DNA of 64,000 nt, from the NCBI RefSeq assembly GCF_028435365.1, contig NZ_JAGTJJ010000051.1, positions 1-64,000 of the forward strand, given 5' to 3'. The DNA comes from Polyangium jinanense (GTDB lineage: Bacteria; Myxococcota; Polyangia; Polyangiales; Polyangiaceae). The notes beneath the pieces are model-generated. The model saw nothing but the letters and a program-made list of their open reading frames with translations, did no database searches and was not told the origin of the DNA. How positions within the stretch are numbered: the stretch's first letter is position 1; the number at the start of each line of letters is the position of its first letter. A program made the translations under genes and the position numbers. Below, in pieces: positions 27,501-34,394 of this stretch.

Positions 27501-28573
27501 GACGCGTGCGCTGGCGGCGGCCGACGGTGACGGGGAACATTCAGCAGGCGATGGAGGGGGAGCCCCAGACGTACAAGAAGGGCGGTGTCCTCGTCGCGGC
27601 GGATGGCGTGACGTACGAGTACGATCGCGACGGGAACCGGTCGGCGAAGGTGTGGCCGGACGGAAGGCGCGAGAAGTACACGTGGAACGCCGCGGGGCAG
27701 CTCGTCGCGGTAACGAAGCCGGACGGCTCGATCGTGAGGTTCCAATACGACGCACTCGGGCGCCGGGTAAAGAAGACCTCGGGCGCGGAGGAGCGGATGT
27801 GGATCTGGGATGGCGACGTCCTGCTGCACGAGCTTTCCACGAAGGAAGGGCCGATCGCGTGGGTGTTCGAGCCGGGGACGTTCACTCCGGCGGCGAAGGT
27901 GCAGGGGCTCAGGCGGTGGGCGATCGTCACGGATCAGGTGGGCGCTCCGTGCGCGGTGTTTGATGAGTGGGGCGGGGTCGCGTGGCAAGGCGAGGTCGAT
28001 GTCTATGGGAAGGCGTCGGCCGATGTGGAGAAGACCGCGGTTCCGTGGCGGTTTCCGGGGCAGTACGAGGATGCCGAGACGGGGCTATTCTACAATCGGC
28101 TCAGGTATTACGACCCGCAGACGGGGGCGTATATCAGTAAGGACCCGATTGGTTTGCTGGGCAGTCTCGGGTTGTATTCCTACGTCGAGGATCCTTATGC
28201 GTGGATCGACCCCTTGGGGCTCCACCCAATCGATAAGCTCACGCGCCAGACCCGCGCCCTCACGGACGACGAGATTTTTGATCACCTCTGGGACCGCCAC
28301 GCCCATGAGCTTCTCGGGCGCCCCGTATCGAAAGGAAGAGACATCGCGGAGCTTCGCCAGACTCTCGATCAGCTCAGGAGGAGCAATTACACGTTCCGGC
28401 ATAAGCTGGGAGCAACAGAGGTGATTGGTCATTTGGCGACCCTGCGCGGAAGGAAGGCCGCGATCTTCTTCTTCGCCGATGGCCCATACGTCGGACAGGT
28501 TGCGTCCGCGTTCTTCCTGAAGAAGCACCAAATCGCACGGATCGTGCCCAGGATGAGCAAATGTGGCCCCTGA
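24533..28573 (+). CDS. PAAR-Rhs polymorphic toxin
   Basis: The product is 1346 residues from the ATG at 24533. The first 150 residues are a PAAR-like/DUF4150-type tip domain (HMVGVPAPPAPAPVPTLVPM; MPVANTGTLGTNLLTMPHVP). Residues about 220-1225 are a DUF6531/Rhs shell with many YD repeats (YEYDRDGNRSAKVWPDG; FQYDALGRRVKKTSG). The Rhs core ends with RLRYYDPQTGAYISKDPIGL and the self-cleavage type boundary DPLGLHPI. The last about 115 residues are the toxin tip, with HLWDRHAHELLG and IFFFADGPYVG. I do not recognise the tip; the paired His residues suggest a nuclease-like fold. It is delivered by the upstream VgrG and neutralised by the next gene. Confidence 0.9.
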   Translation: MLVATQFDPVLGLDFHMVGVPAPPAPAPVPTLVPMAYVGMVFDPVGVVVSAAIGMAAGAGPGLVLVNGMPVANTGTLGTNLLTMPHVPAPGVTFLPPTGPGNDAELMFGSLGVTFGGSLAVRLGDLALSCSDPVRLPTSVVLAVPKGAPVLVNRPMVPDVKAIAFAAGIKATLRALGAVVRAGGKLFRKLRAAQRRSGKWARISQGLRQAVDHIAPRRYRDRIHTAICFATGHPVDVATGRMFTEKRDLELPGPLPLVIERIYSSSRSWRDGPLGYGWSHSLDQAVWCERGKVVYLAEDGREIEFLLGHLPDRMIRSGQSVYEPTNRLTLKARRGNRFEIETRDGLVLHFARVKDAADPTRARLQRIATRDGITIECEYDERGRLSRVTDSGGRTLRLGYDGNNRLREIKVPHPREGWVRHVKYEVDEQGNLVRVVDALGHAETYTYNGHLLVKETDRTGLSFYFQYDGLNEYAKCVRTWGDGGIYDHVIRYDERNRKTFVDDSLANLRVFQRDELGNVVEVTNQQGKITRYRYDPESGQESAEADPTGREVRREFDERGNCVAVIRPDGATERMEYERDRVARYVNPCGAEWRWRYDGAGRVRAAVNPLGEETRYRWKRGLLREVVDPMGGRLAVEYDDAKNMRSIRYPNWGEEKLVHDILGRVVEHRDARGSVTRYRYDALRLVEVEEPDGNHLRLKYDPEGNPIEAKDHTRHVRFGYTGFHHLALREEAGEAVRLRYDTEGQLMAIENEAGEIHTLTHDACGRVIQEIGFDGSCLRYVYDAGGVLVKSMQPSGRAVVFERDALGRVTCVRYPDGTAERFAYRADGALIEAENDAACVRFERDALGRVVRELQGPHVVEKRYDARGLVAEVSSSLGFDGAFLRDAMGELDAISLGTGVDRWRMSITRDAAGLEAERRLPGGIAVRTRRDRIGRVAEASMLDGGEELRRVAYTWEPGSLLKERDDSRRGLTRYFHDRRARLTAATEPGGRVRWRRPTVTGNIQQAMEGEPQTYKKGGVLVAADGVTYEYDRDGNRSAKVWPDGRREKYTWNAAGQLVAVTKPDGSIVRFQYDALGRRVKKTSGAEERMWIWDGDVLLHELSTKEGPIAWVFEPGTFTPAAKVQGLRRWAIVTDQVGAPCAVFDEWGGVAWQGEVDVYGKASADVEKTAVPWRFPGQYEDAETGLFYNRLRYYDPQTGAYISKDPIGLLGSLGLYSYVEDPYAWIDPLGLHPIDKLTRQTRALTDDEIFDHLWDRHAHELLGRPVSKGRDIAELRQTLDQLRRSNYTFRHKLGATEVIGHLATLRGRKAAIFFFADGPYVGQVASAFFLKKHQIARIVPRMSKCGP

Positions 28574-28598
28574 ACGATACAGCACAGGAACGCCAGTC

Positions 28599-29357
28599 AT
28601 GACAGAGGACGCAGTCATAAGCCTATGGTGCCCAGATTGGATCGATGCAACCGGCGTGGATGCGGTTGCAACATGGTTGGAAGCCAAGAAACCACCATGG
28701 CGCCGAGCAGCCGCGCGTGGGATCGACGAGAATGAGTTTGATGCCGCGTTCGACGTCATACAAGGATCGGGGCACGCACGCCCTATGCAGGATCCGTCCG
28801 GAATACGAGGTGGCTTACTGCCTATACAGATCGAGCTATCGCGACTCCGAGCTGGGCACTCGGGCCCGATGGAATCTCGGGTGATCGAATTCGGAGCTAG
28901 CACGATACCTTGCGAACTGGGACTTCATTCCGTCGACATCCGCTACAAGATGCCGCCAGACGCATTCGAGGGGCGCCGACCACACCCAGCTATTCGCGAG
29001 ATGATCGACGAATTCAAAGTCGTGTATTCGAGATTTCCACTGATATGGGCGCTCTGCTTTGGGTTCGGCCGAGGGCCGTCTGTTGCAGAAGTGTGTCGTC
29101 ACTCCGGACCGCGCTTCACCCCTGGAATGGCCTATTTTCCGAAAGCAGACGTTTCATTGTCGCTTGATTGGACCAATGTTCCGGGCGTGGTGGTTCAGGA
29201 CGTGGGGGCGGGATGGGAAATCGCCTTGACCTCGCCGTTCGGTGGACATGATCCGCCACTCCATCGCTCTGAAAACGACGGCCTCGCAGACACTATGCGA
29301 AGGCTTGCAATCAGGCATGCCCCCTGGGAGGTTATCGGCAAATACTGCCGATCGTGA
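28599..29357 (+). CDS. probable immunity protein for the Rhs toxin
   Basis: The product is 252 residues from ATG 28599 (AGGAA 9 bp upstream), 25 bp after the rhs stop. It has no signal peptide or membrane segment, so it is cytosolic, as expected if the toxin acts in the cytoplasm. GC is clearly lower than in the Rhs shell, matching the pattern that toxin tips and immunity genes are exchanged together. Strings such as FPLIWALCFGFGRGPSVAEV and VSLSLDWTNVPGVVV do not match an immunity family that I can name. The assignment rests on position. Confidence 0.65.
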   Translation: MTEDAVISLWCPDWIDATGVDAVATWLEAKKPPWRRAAARGIDENEFDAAFDVIQGSGHARPMQDPSGIRGGLLPIQIELSRLRAGHSGPMESRVIEFGASTIPCELGLHSVDIRYKMPPDAFEGRRPHPAIREMIDEFKVVYSRFPLIWALCFGFGRGPSVAEVCRHSGPRFTPGMAYFPKADVSLSLDWTNVPGVVVQDVGAGWEIALTSPFGGHDPPLHRSENDGLADTMRRLAIRHAPWEVIGKYCRS

Positions 29358-29396
29358 GCGACGCCACCGGCCCCACGCTCGGCGCCCCCCGGCTCG

Positions 29397-29837
29397 ATGG
29401 CGAAGGACGTCGCAGGTTTTGCTAATGCGTCAGGCGGGACCATTCTTGTGGGTGCAGTAGAAGATGCGCGCGTCGGCAAACGGGTCAGCTACCAGCCCGT
29501 ATCTGACACTGAAGCACGAAGCGTCCGCAGAGCATACGAAGAGGCGGTCCGAGATTGGTGCTCTCCGGCGCCTATTGTTGCGGTCGAAGAACTTCGACTA
29601 GGGAATGGTGGTTTCATGGTTGCGGTGAATGCATGGCCGGCGATTGCTACGGTGATCGGTGTGAGGGTCAAGGGGGATGGTGCCGCCGACAAAAACAGCG
29701 GGCGCCGTCTGGAGTCTGTCGGATCGAAGGAAGGCGTGGATGCCTCGGGCACTTTAAATAAGGCCTTCCCGCGCTACAGCGCCGAAAGCGTCCCGCGGCG
29801 GGCAGGGCCGCGTCGGTGGCGAACGCCTCCCGGGTGA
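29397..29837 (+). pseudogene. fragment of an AlbA_2/Schlafen-type ATP-binding domain protein
   Basis: The frame begins MAKDVAGFANASGGTILVGA, which is the core of the AlbA_2 (Schlafen-like) domain: usually E-x-K ... KD-x-AAFAN-x-GGT-x-x-x-G. The upstream strand and Glu that begin the domain are missing, and the coding-like part fades after about residue 110. The remaining tail is basic and low-complexity. It lies 39 bp after the immunity gene and has no ribosome binding site. It is best read as a decayed or truncated gene. AlbA_2 proteins are usually regulators or defence-associated ATPases. Confidence 0.5.
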
Positions 29838-30069
29838 ACCAGAAAAAGCTTGACATTCCCGCCGCGATCCCGTTGGCGGTCGAAGGCCATGCCTAAGCTA
29901 CCCCCACGGCGGTGTGCGCGTGCCCGCGTTCTTCCTGACGATCCGTTCTGCGGATGCAACATGGATCATCGGGATATCGGATCGGATTCACAATGTCCGC
30001 CCCGCTAACCAAGGCTGTTCGCGCGTGCAGTCTTCCTGCTCGGCGCGTGCTCCGGTACGGTGTTCGTTT

Positions 30070-30501
30070 ATGGCGTGCTCGATCTGCGGCCAGCAAGGCC
30101 ACAACCGCTCAACGTGCGCACGACGACGTGCGGAGGCTGCGCAATGGGCGCAAACGCAAGAGATGTTGAAAGGTTGTGCGTTGCCTCTTGTAGCTTGCGC
30201 GGGGCTTGGCGGTGTTTGCCTTTTCGCGCTTTGCGTAGGGGTCGCGGTGTCGTCGCAATCGCCCGAGAGTTCGATTGCTCAACCGATCGGCCCCGAGATA
30301 CGCGAACAGCTCGCGATGATCGAAGCGCAACGGCCGCGTAGCGTGGGGCCAGCATCACGCTCACCTGCACGCCCCCAGCAAGTTCGCCCATCAATGGGAG
30401 AAGCCTCGACCCGCGACGTCAGGCTCGTCGCCCGCGCCTTCTGGGGTAGGTCCAGCAATCGCTCCCGACTCTTCGGGGGAATCGGCTGCTCCTCCGCGTG
30501 A
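30070..30501 (+). CDS. small membrane protein with CCHC zinc knuckle
   Basis: The product is 143 residues. It starts MACSICGQQGHNRSTC, a perfect C-x2-C-x4-H-x4-C zinc knuckle, a fold better known from retroviral and eukaryotic nucleic-acid-binding proteins. After a basic helix, one membrane segment follows (LPLVACAGLGGVCLFALCVG, about 38-57), then a polar Pro/Ser/Arg-rich tail. No good ribosome binding site is seen. The start is set by the zinc knuckle. The knuckle would face the cytoplasm. The last 60 residues have weak coding character, so the true end is uncertain. The 29838-30069 stretch before it holds no gene. Confidence 0.5.
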   Translation: MACSICGQQGHNRSTCARRRAEAAQWAQTQEMLKGCALPLVACAGLGGVCLFALCVGVAVSSQSPESSIAQPIGPEIREQLAMIEAQRPRSVGPASRSPARPQQVRPSMGEASTRDVRLVARAFWGRSSNRSRLFGGIGCSSA

Positions 30502-30575
30502 GGAGCGCCCCCGAACAATCGACGGGAACCTATAGGTCGTGCTCGGATTCGTCGTCAGCACGAAAGGGCGCCGCC

Positions 30576-32465
30576 TCACGGCGGGGATCGGCCTCGGGGC
30601 AGCGGCTCGTGGAACGTCAAGCGCGACGGAGAACTTCGCGCCGACGAGCTGCTCGCGGCGGTCCGCGCCGGGGTCGCTATCGTCTCCGGCACGGGCAGCG
30701 CGCCGGAGGCGGGGCCCGAGGTCGCCCCGGTGATCAACGTCGGCATGGCGACCGGAAGGGCCACGAGATGCGCGGGAGCCGCGGGAGCCACCGGAGCAAC
30801 GGGCGACACCGGCTCACGCGGCAAGGGCGCGGCAACGGCGGGAGGCGGCGGAACCGGCGGCGTTGGGTCCCGCCCGATGCCCGACCTGGCCGCGGTGCTC
30901 CGCCACGGCCGTGCCGCCAACGGCATCCGTCGCGCGCACCTGGGGCACGCGCGCTCAACGCGGGCCGTCGCCACGGGCGCGGGGACGGCGGGCGGCTCGG
31001 CGCCCGCGGGCGTGGGGACCGGCAGCTCGTCGCGAGAGGGCATCTCGGCGCGCCCCTGTGCCGCTGGCGCGGGGATGGGCGGCTCGGGAACGTGTGCCGG
31101 CGGGGCCGGCTCGGGGGCCCGAGGCGCCCTTGCCGCGGGGACCGCGGGGACGGGCGCGGGGACCATCGGCGATGGTGCCGCGGGCGGCGACGGTACCGCG
31201 GGCTTGGGTCGAGATTCGATCAGCATGCCACCGACGGCTGACGCCAAAATCTCGCCGAACGCCTCGTTTGCTGGCGAATAGGCGAACGTGTTCACGTCGA
31301 TGCGCCTGGCACGGCCGCGCGCGACGATGGCGTCAGCCACCGCCCGAACCTTCGGATGCGAGAGCACGCGCTGGCACCTCTCGATCCGACCGCCGAACCC
31401 GCGGTTGATGTTCTCCCATTCCGACGGAGTGAGCCCCCGATCCGCGTTCTTCACCGCAAGGGCCGTGTAGACCACGACTTCCGCGCGGAGCGGTATCGGA
31501 GGGGCGTCCTGGCACGCGGCCAGAACTTCGCCGACGACGGCCGCCACGAGTTCAGCAGGCACGTCGGATGTCGGAGACAAGGCAAACGTGGCGGCGTTCG
31601 CGCCCTTCGCGCGGGAGTACGCGACGATGGCTCCCGCAATGGCGAGCACGCTCGAGTCCATGAGCACACGCTGGCACCTCGCGAACTTCTCGCCGAGCAC
31701 GAGGTTCAAGTGCTGCCATTCAGCGTGCTTGAGCCCTCGGTCCGCGTGTGTCACTGCCATCAACGTGTACAACGCGAGTTCCGTATGGAGCGATATGGTG
31801 GCAAGTGGGGGCGGCGGCAGGGGCGGCACAGGATGCGCAGCGGGCGCAGAAGCCGCAGCCGCAGGACGCGCGGACGGCGCGGGCGTGGGCGCGGGGCACG
31901 CCGCAGGACGCGCGGACGGCGCGGGCATGGGCGCGGGGCACGCGGGAGCCGCAGCCGGATCTACCGGGCGTACAGGCGTGGTCGCGGGGGCGGGGCGCGC
32001 AGACGGCGCCGGGGATGCCGCCTCGCGTGGGAACCGAAGCATTCCGAGCAGGGTGTCGGCGAGGATTTGGAGACGCTCGTCGTCCTCATACGCGCCCCGG
32101 ACTCCGGCAAGCCATGCCGGGTCATCCGGGGTGGACACTGGCCTCGGCACGCGCTGCTCGCAGGCTTTGAGGAACGCGCCCGCGAGCAATCCCACACGCT
32201 GATCCGCGAGCGTCTCCTGCGCCGCTCGGCGCCATGCCGCGTCCGCGAAGCTGCGCCGGATAGACTCGATCATCGATGCGGGACCGACGTTCGGAACATC
32301 GGCAAGACCAGCCGCGAACGCCCCCAGCGCCGTCCCGAGTGCCACGAGATCCGGCGAGGATTCGCAAACACCGATGAGCACGACCGCAGTGCAGACTGCG
32401 GAAGGCTGCACCTCTGGTGTTTGCATTGGCAAACCGGGGCGTACGGCGGCGTCGCTCATACCCAT
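30576..32465 (-). CDS. Pro/Ala-rich protein with a duplicated helical domain
   Basis: The product is about 629 residues from ATG 32465 (GGAG 7 bp upstream). An N-terminal helical domain (about 15-140) is followed by two tandem copies of an ~85-residue domain: one with TELALYTLMAVTHADRGLKH and KFARCQRVLMDS, the second with AEVVVYTALAVKNADRGLTP and RIERCQRVLSHP. Pro/Ala/Thr-rich linkers separate the parts. A Cys pair (ACPRCARRM) near residue 530 may be half of a zinc ribbon. No signal peptide or membrane segment is seen. The function is unknown. It sits just inside the putative integrative element boundary region, convergent with the zinc-knuckle gene. Confidence 0.65.
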   Translation of the reverse strand: MGMSDAAVRPGLPMQTPEVQPSAVCTAVVLIGVCESSPDLVALGTALGAFAAGLADVPNVGPASMIESIRRSFADAAWRRAAQETLADQRVGLLAGAFLKACEQRVPRPVSTPDDPAWLAGVRGAYEDDERLQILADTLLGMLRFPREAASPAPSARPAPATTPVRPVDPAAAPACPAPMPAPSARPAACPAPTPAPSARPAAAASAPAAHPVPPLPPPPLATISLHTELALYTLMAVTHADRGLKHAEWQHLNLVLGEKFARCQRVLMDSSVLAIAGAIVAYSRAKGANAATFALSPTSDVPAELVAAVVGEVLAACQDAPPIPLRAEVVVYTALAVKNADRGLTPSEWENINRGFGGRIERCQRVLSHPKVRAVADAIVARGRARRIDVNTFAYSPANEAFGEILASAVGGMLIESRPKPAVPSPPAAPSPMVPAPVPAVPAARAPRAPEPAPPAHVPEPPIPAPAAQGRAEMPSRDELPVPTPAGAEPPAVPAPVATARVERACPRCARRMPLAARPWRSTAARSGIGRDPTPPVPPPPAVAAPLPREPVSPVAPVAPAAPAHLVALPVAMPTLITGATSGPASGALPVPETIATPARTAASSSSARSSPSRLTFHEPLPRGRSPP

Positions 32466-33398
32466 ACAGAAGCTCCAGCCGACCACTATGCACATTTGGC
32501 TTCCCGCGATCCACAAAAATCAGCGGGAAACCGGCGTAGCCTGCTACGTCTGCGCTGGAATGCTCCAAGGCTTCGGGACGAGTTGTTCAAAGCAAACCCA
32601 CAAAAGCCGAGCAACGTGTCCGAAGTCAGGGAACAGCCCCCTTGTTTCGTCGCATCAAGACGTGAAAAAGCCGCTCAATGTAATCGGTTTTCGACGTATT
32701 TTTCGATAGAACGCCGGGGCTCGGCACCTCCCCAGGGCCGGGTCCTGTACTTCAGTTCACCTTTCCCGACACCGCAAGCACCGTGCCCTCCGTGGACAAA
32801 CCGCAAAATCGCCGTGTTTGAGCCATACCGGGCGGGTGTGCCCCCTTGTTTCACAGGCTCGGGGTCCGAGAAGGGTCCACAAATCGATCCACTTTTTGCT
32901 CGTCGGAGCCATGCCTCGGGCCCAGAAAATGTTTCACGGAGCCGGGATCGGTATCGGACTTCACGTTCGCTGCATGCGCAAGAGCCATGCCCTCCGCGGA
33001 CAGACCTCGAAATCGCCGTGGTTGAGCCATGGGGGCCGGTTCAGCACCCTTGTTTCACAGACTCGGGGGCCATGGAGGGTCCAGAAATCGATCCACTTTT
33101 TGCTCGCCGGAGCCATGGCAACGGGCCACGGAAATGTTTCACGATGTGGGGGATTCGCGTACCCTGCAAAATCAGCCTGATTTCGCGGTCCCGCGGCGCC
33201 CTGGGGGAGGTGCGGTGCATGCCCTTCGGATCCATGGAAAGCCATGGCTTTTCCATGGCAAGAGCCATCGGGTTCGAGTGGCTCTCCGGCCATGGCTTCC
33301 GGGGAACTCCCGAGAGCCGGCCGAGCGCCCCCCGAGAGACCGGCCGAGGATGCGCCGAGGAGTGGGGGCTCGGGCCCGCGCCGACCCAGCATCCGCGC
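32466..33398. other. non-coding region with two 204-bp tandem repeat copies
   Basis: No gene is supported here. Two diverged copies of a unit lie at about 32781-32945 and 32985-33149, with a period of 204 bp. Shared strings include ATCGATCCACTTTTTGCTCG (32883 and 33087), CCCTTGTTTCACAG, and GTTTCACG near the end of each. A weaker third trace (CCCCCTTGTTTCG) appears near 32637. The GTTTCAC motif recurs in both copies in fixed positions, so protein binding or a decayed mobile sequence is possible. The stretch before 32780 is AT-richer than average. Confidence 0.55.
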
Positions 33399-33420
33399 CG
33401 TAATACGTTACGTAATACGT
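33399..33420. repeat. CGTAATACGT direct repeat
   Basis: CGTAATACGT at 33399-33408 is repeated exactly at 33411-33420 with a 12-bp period. It sits about 120 bp left of the palindromic box array and 300 bp before the excisionase-like gene, so it may be an arm-type or regulator binding site of the element. Confidence 0.45.
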
Positions 33421-33540
33421 GTTGATGTAATGTGAATTATGTATAGAACGCCGCCTCGGGCTTCGATTCCTCTTGGCCCACCGGCGCCAGTTGCGCGAAA
33501 ACAGCTACACACGCTCCGCCAGGGAGGGGGCCCCTACCTG

Positions 33541-33617
33541 TATAGTTAGCTATATGACTATATTGCTATGTGACTATACGTATAGCCGGCTATACGTATA
33601 GTCGGCTATATATATAG
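33541..33617. promoter_or_regulatory. array of 16-bp palindromic boxes upstream of excisionase-like gene
   Basis: Three tandem 16-mers of the self-complementary form GRCTATACGTATAGYC start at 33572, 33588 and 33604 (the last reads GGCTATATATATAG). The first two together form a perfect 32-bp palindrome at 33572-33603. CTATA/TATAG half-sites extend leftward at 33541, 33550 and 33558. This AT-rich island in GC-rich DNA, 100-180 bp before an excisionase-like gene and integrase, is a probable set of operator or recombination-accessory sites. Confidence 0.65.
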
Positions 33618-33719
33618 AACTCGACGGCGACCTCGATTTTCCCTTGTCTCGCGTCCCCCACGGGCGGGAGAATCGGATCCACGCAACGGCGCCCCTTCGT
33701 GCGCCATGGGAGGGCGGAC

Positions 33720-34148
33720 ATGTCCATCGGTGAGTCCCGCAGCCCGGACGGCAACATCACGGCGACCTTGTCGATCCCACGGGGCGTCCTCCAGCTCGTC
33801 GCGCCCCCGCCCGAGACCCTCTCGCAATGCAACGTCGAGGCGGTGACGGGCATCCCGCGGCGCGTCTTCCTGGAAGCCATCCGCGCGCCGGACTTCCCGG
33901 TCCCCGTCGCGCGGCTCGGGAAGCTTCGGATCGTCAATCGTGCTGCGTTCGTCGCGTGGCTCGAAGACAACGCCCGAAAGCAGATCGCCGCCCCGTCCTC
34001 CCCATCGGCCGCGACTGACGCCGCGTCCACCGGCAACACCGCGCCCGCGGAGCACGCGGACGACATTCTCGGCGCCGTCGGCCTACAACCGCGCCCGGCC
34101 AGTCCGAGCCGCATGCGAGCGACGAACCGCCGTGCTCGGCGCCTCTGA
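33720..34148 (+). CDS. excisionase-like DNA-binding protein
   Basis: The product is 142 residues; start ATG 33720 with GGGAGGG about 6 bp upstream. Residues about 38-86 form a winged-helix/MerR-type unit: NVEAVTGIPRRVFLEAIRAP, then RLGKLRIVNRAAFVAWLED, the layout of excisionase-type proteins. The tail after residue 90 is Ala/Ser/Arg-rich and probably disordered. It lies 246 bp upstream of the tyrosine recombinase on the same strand and immediately downstream of the palindromic boxes. It probably directs excision or represses its own promoter. Little sequence support exists beyond the domain. Confidence 0.65.
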   Translation: MSIGESRSPDGNITATLSIPRGVLQLVAPPPETLSQCNVEAVTGIPRRVFLEAIRAPDFPVPVARLGKLRIVNRAAFVAWLEDNARKQIAAPSSPSAATDAASTGNTAPAEHADDILGAVGLQPRPASPSRMRATNRRARRL

Positions 34149-34394
34149 CAACCGCCCGGCCCCCGCGGGTTGTACGGTCGCCTTTGCCTTCTCGCCTCTG
34201 CGGCCCGTAGACGGGCCATACCCTCCCTCCCGCGCCGTCCGTTGCTTGACACGTGCCGCGATGCCGTCATGGCCCCGGGGGGCACGACGGGGGAGTCTCC
34301 CTCGTGTCTCCCATGGCTCCGCGGAAGGAGCCCAAATCGCAGGGCACGGCCGCTTGGCTGTTCCCTGGATAGTCACTGATTGGAGGAGTCGGAC

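Noticed and set aside
25277..27988. Long minus-strand open frame opposite the Rhs gene
   Set aside because: It is the Arg/His/Pro-rich antisense shadow of YD repeats in high-GC DNA, has no ribosome binding site, and shows no domain.
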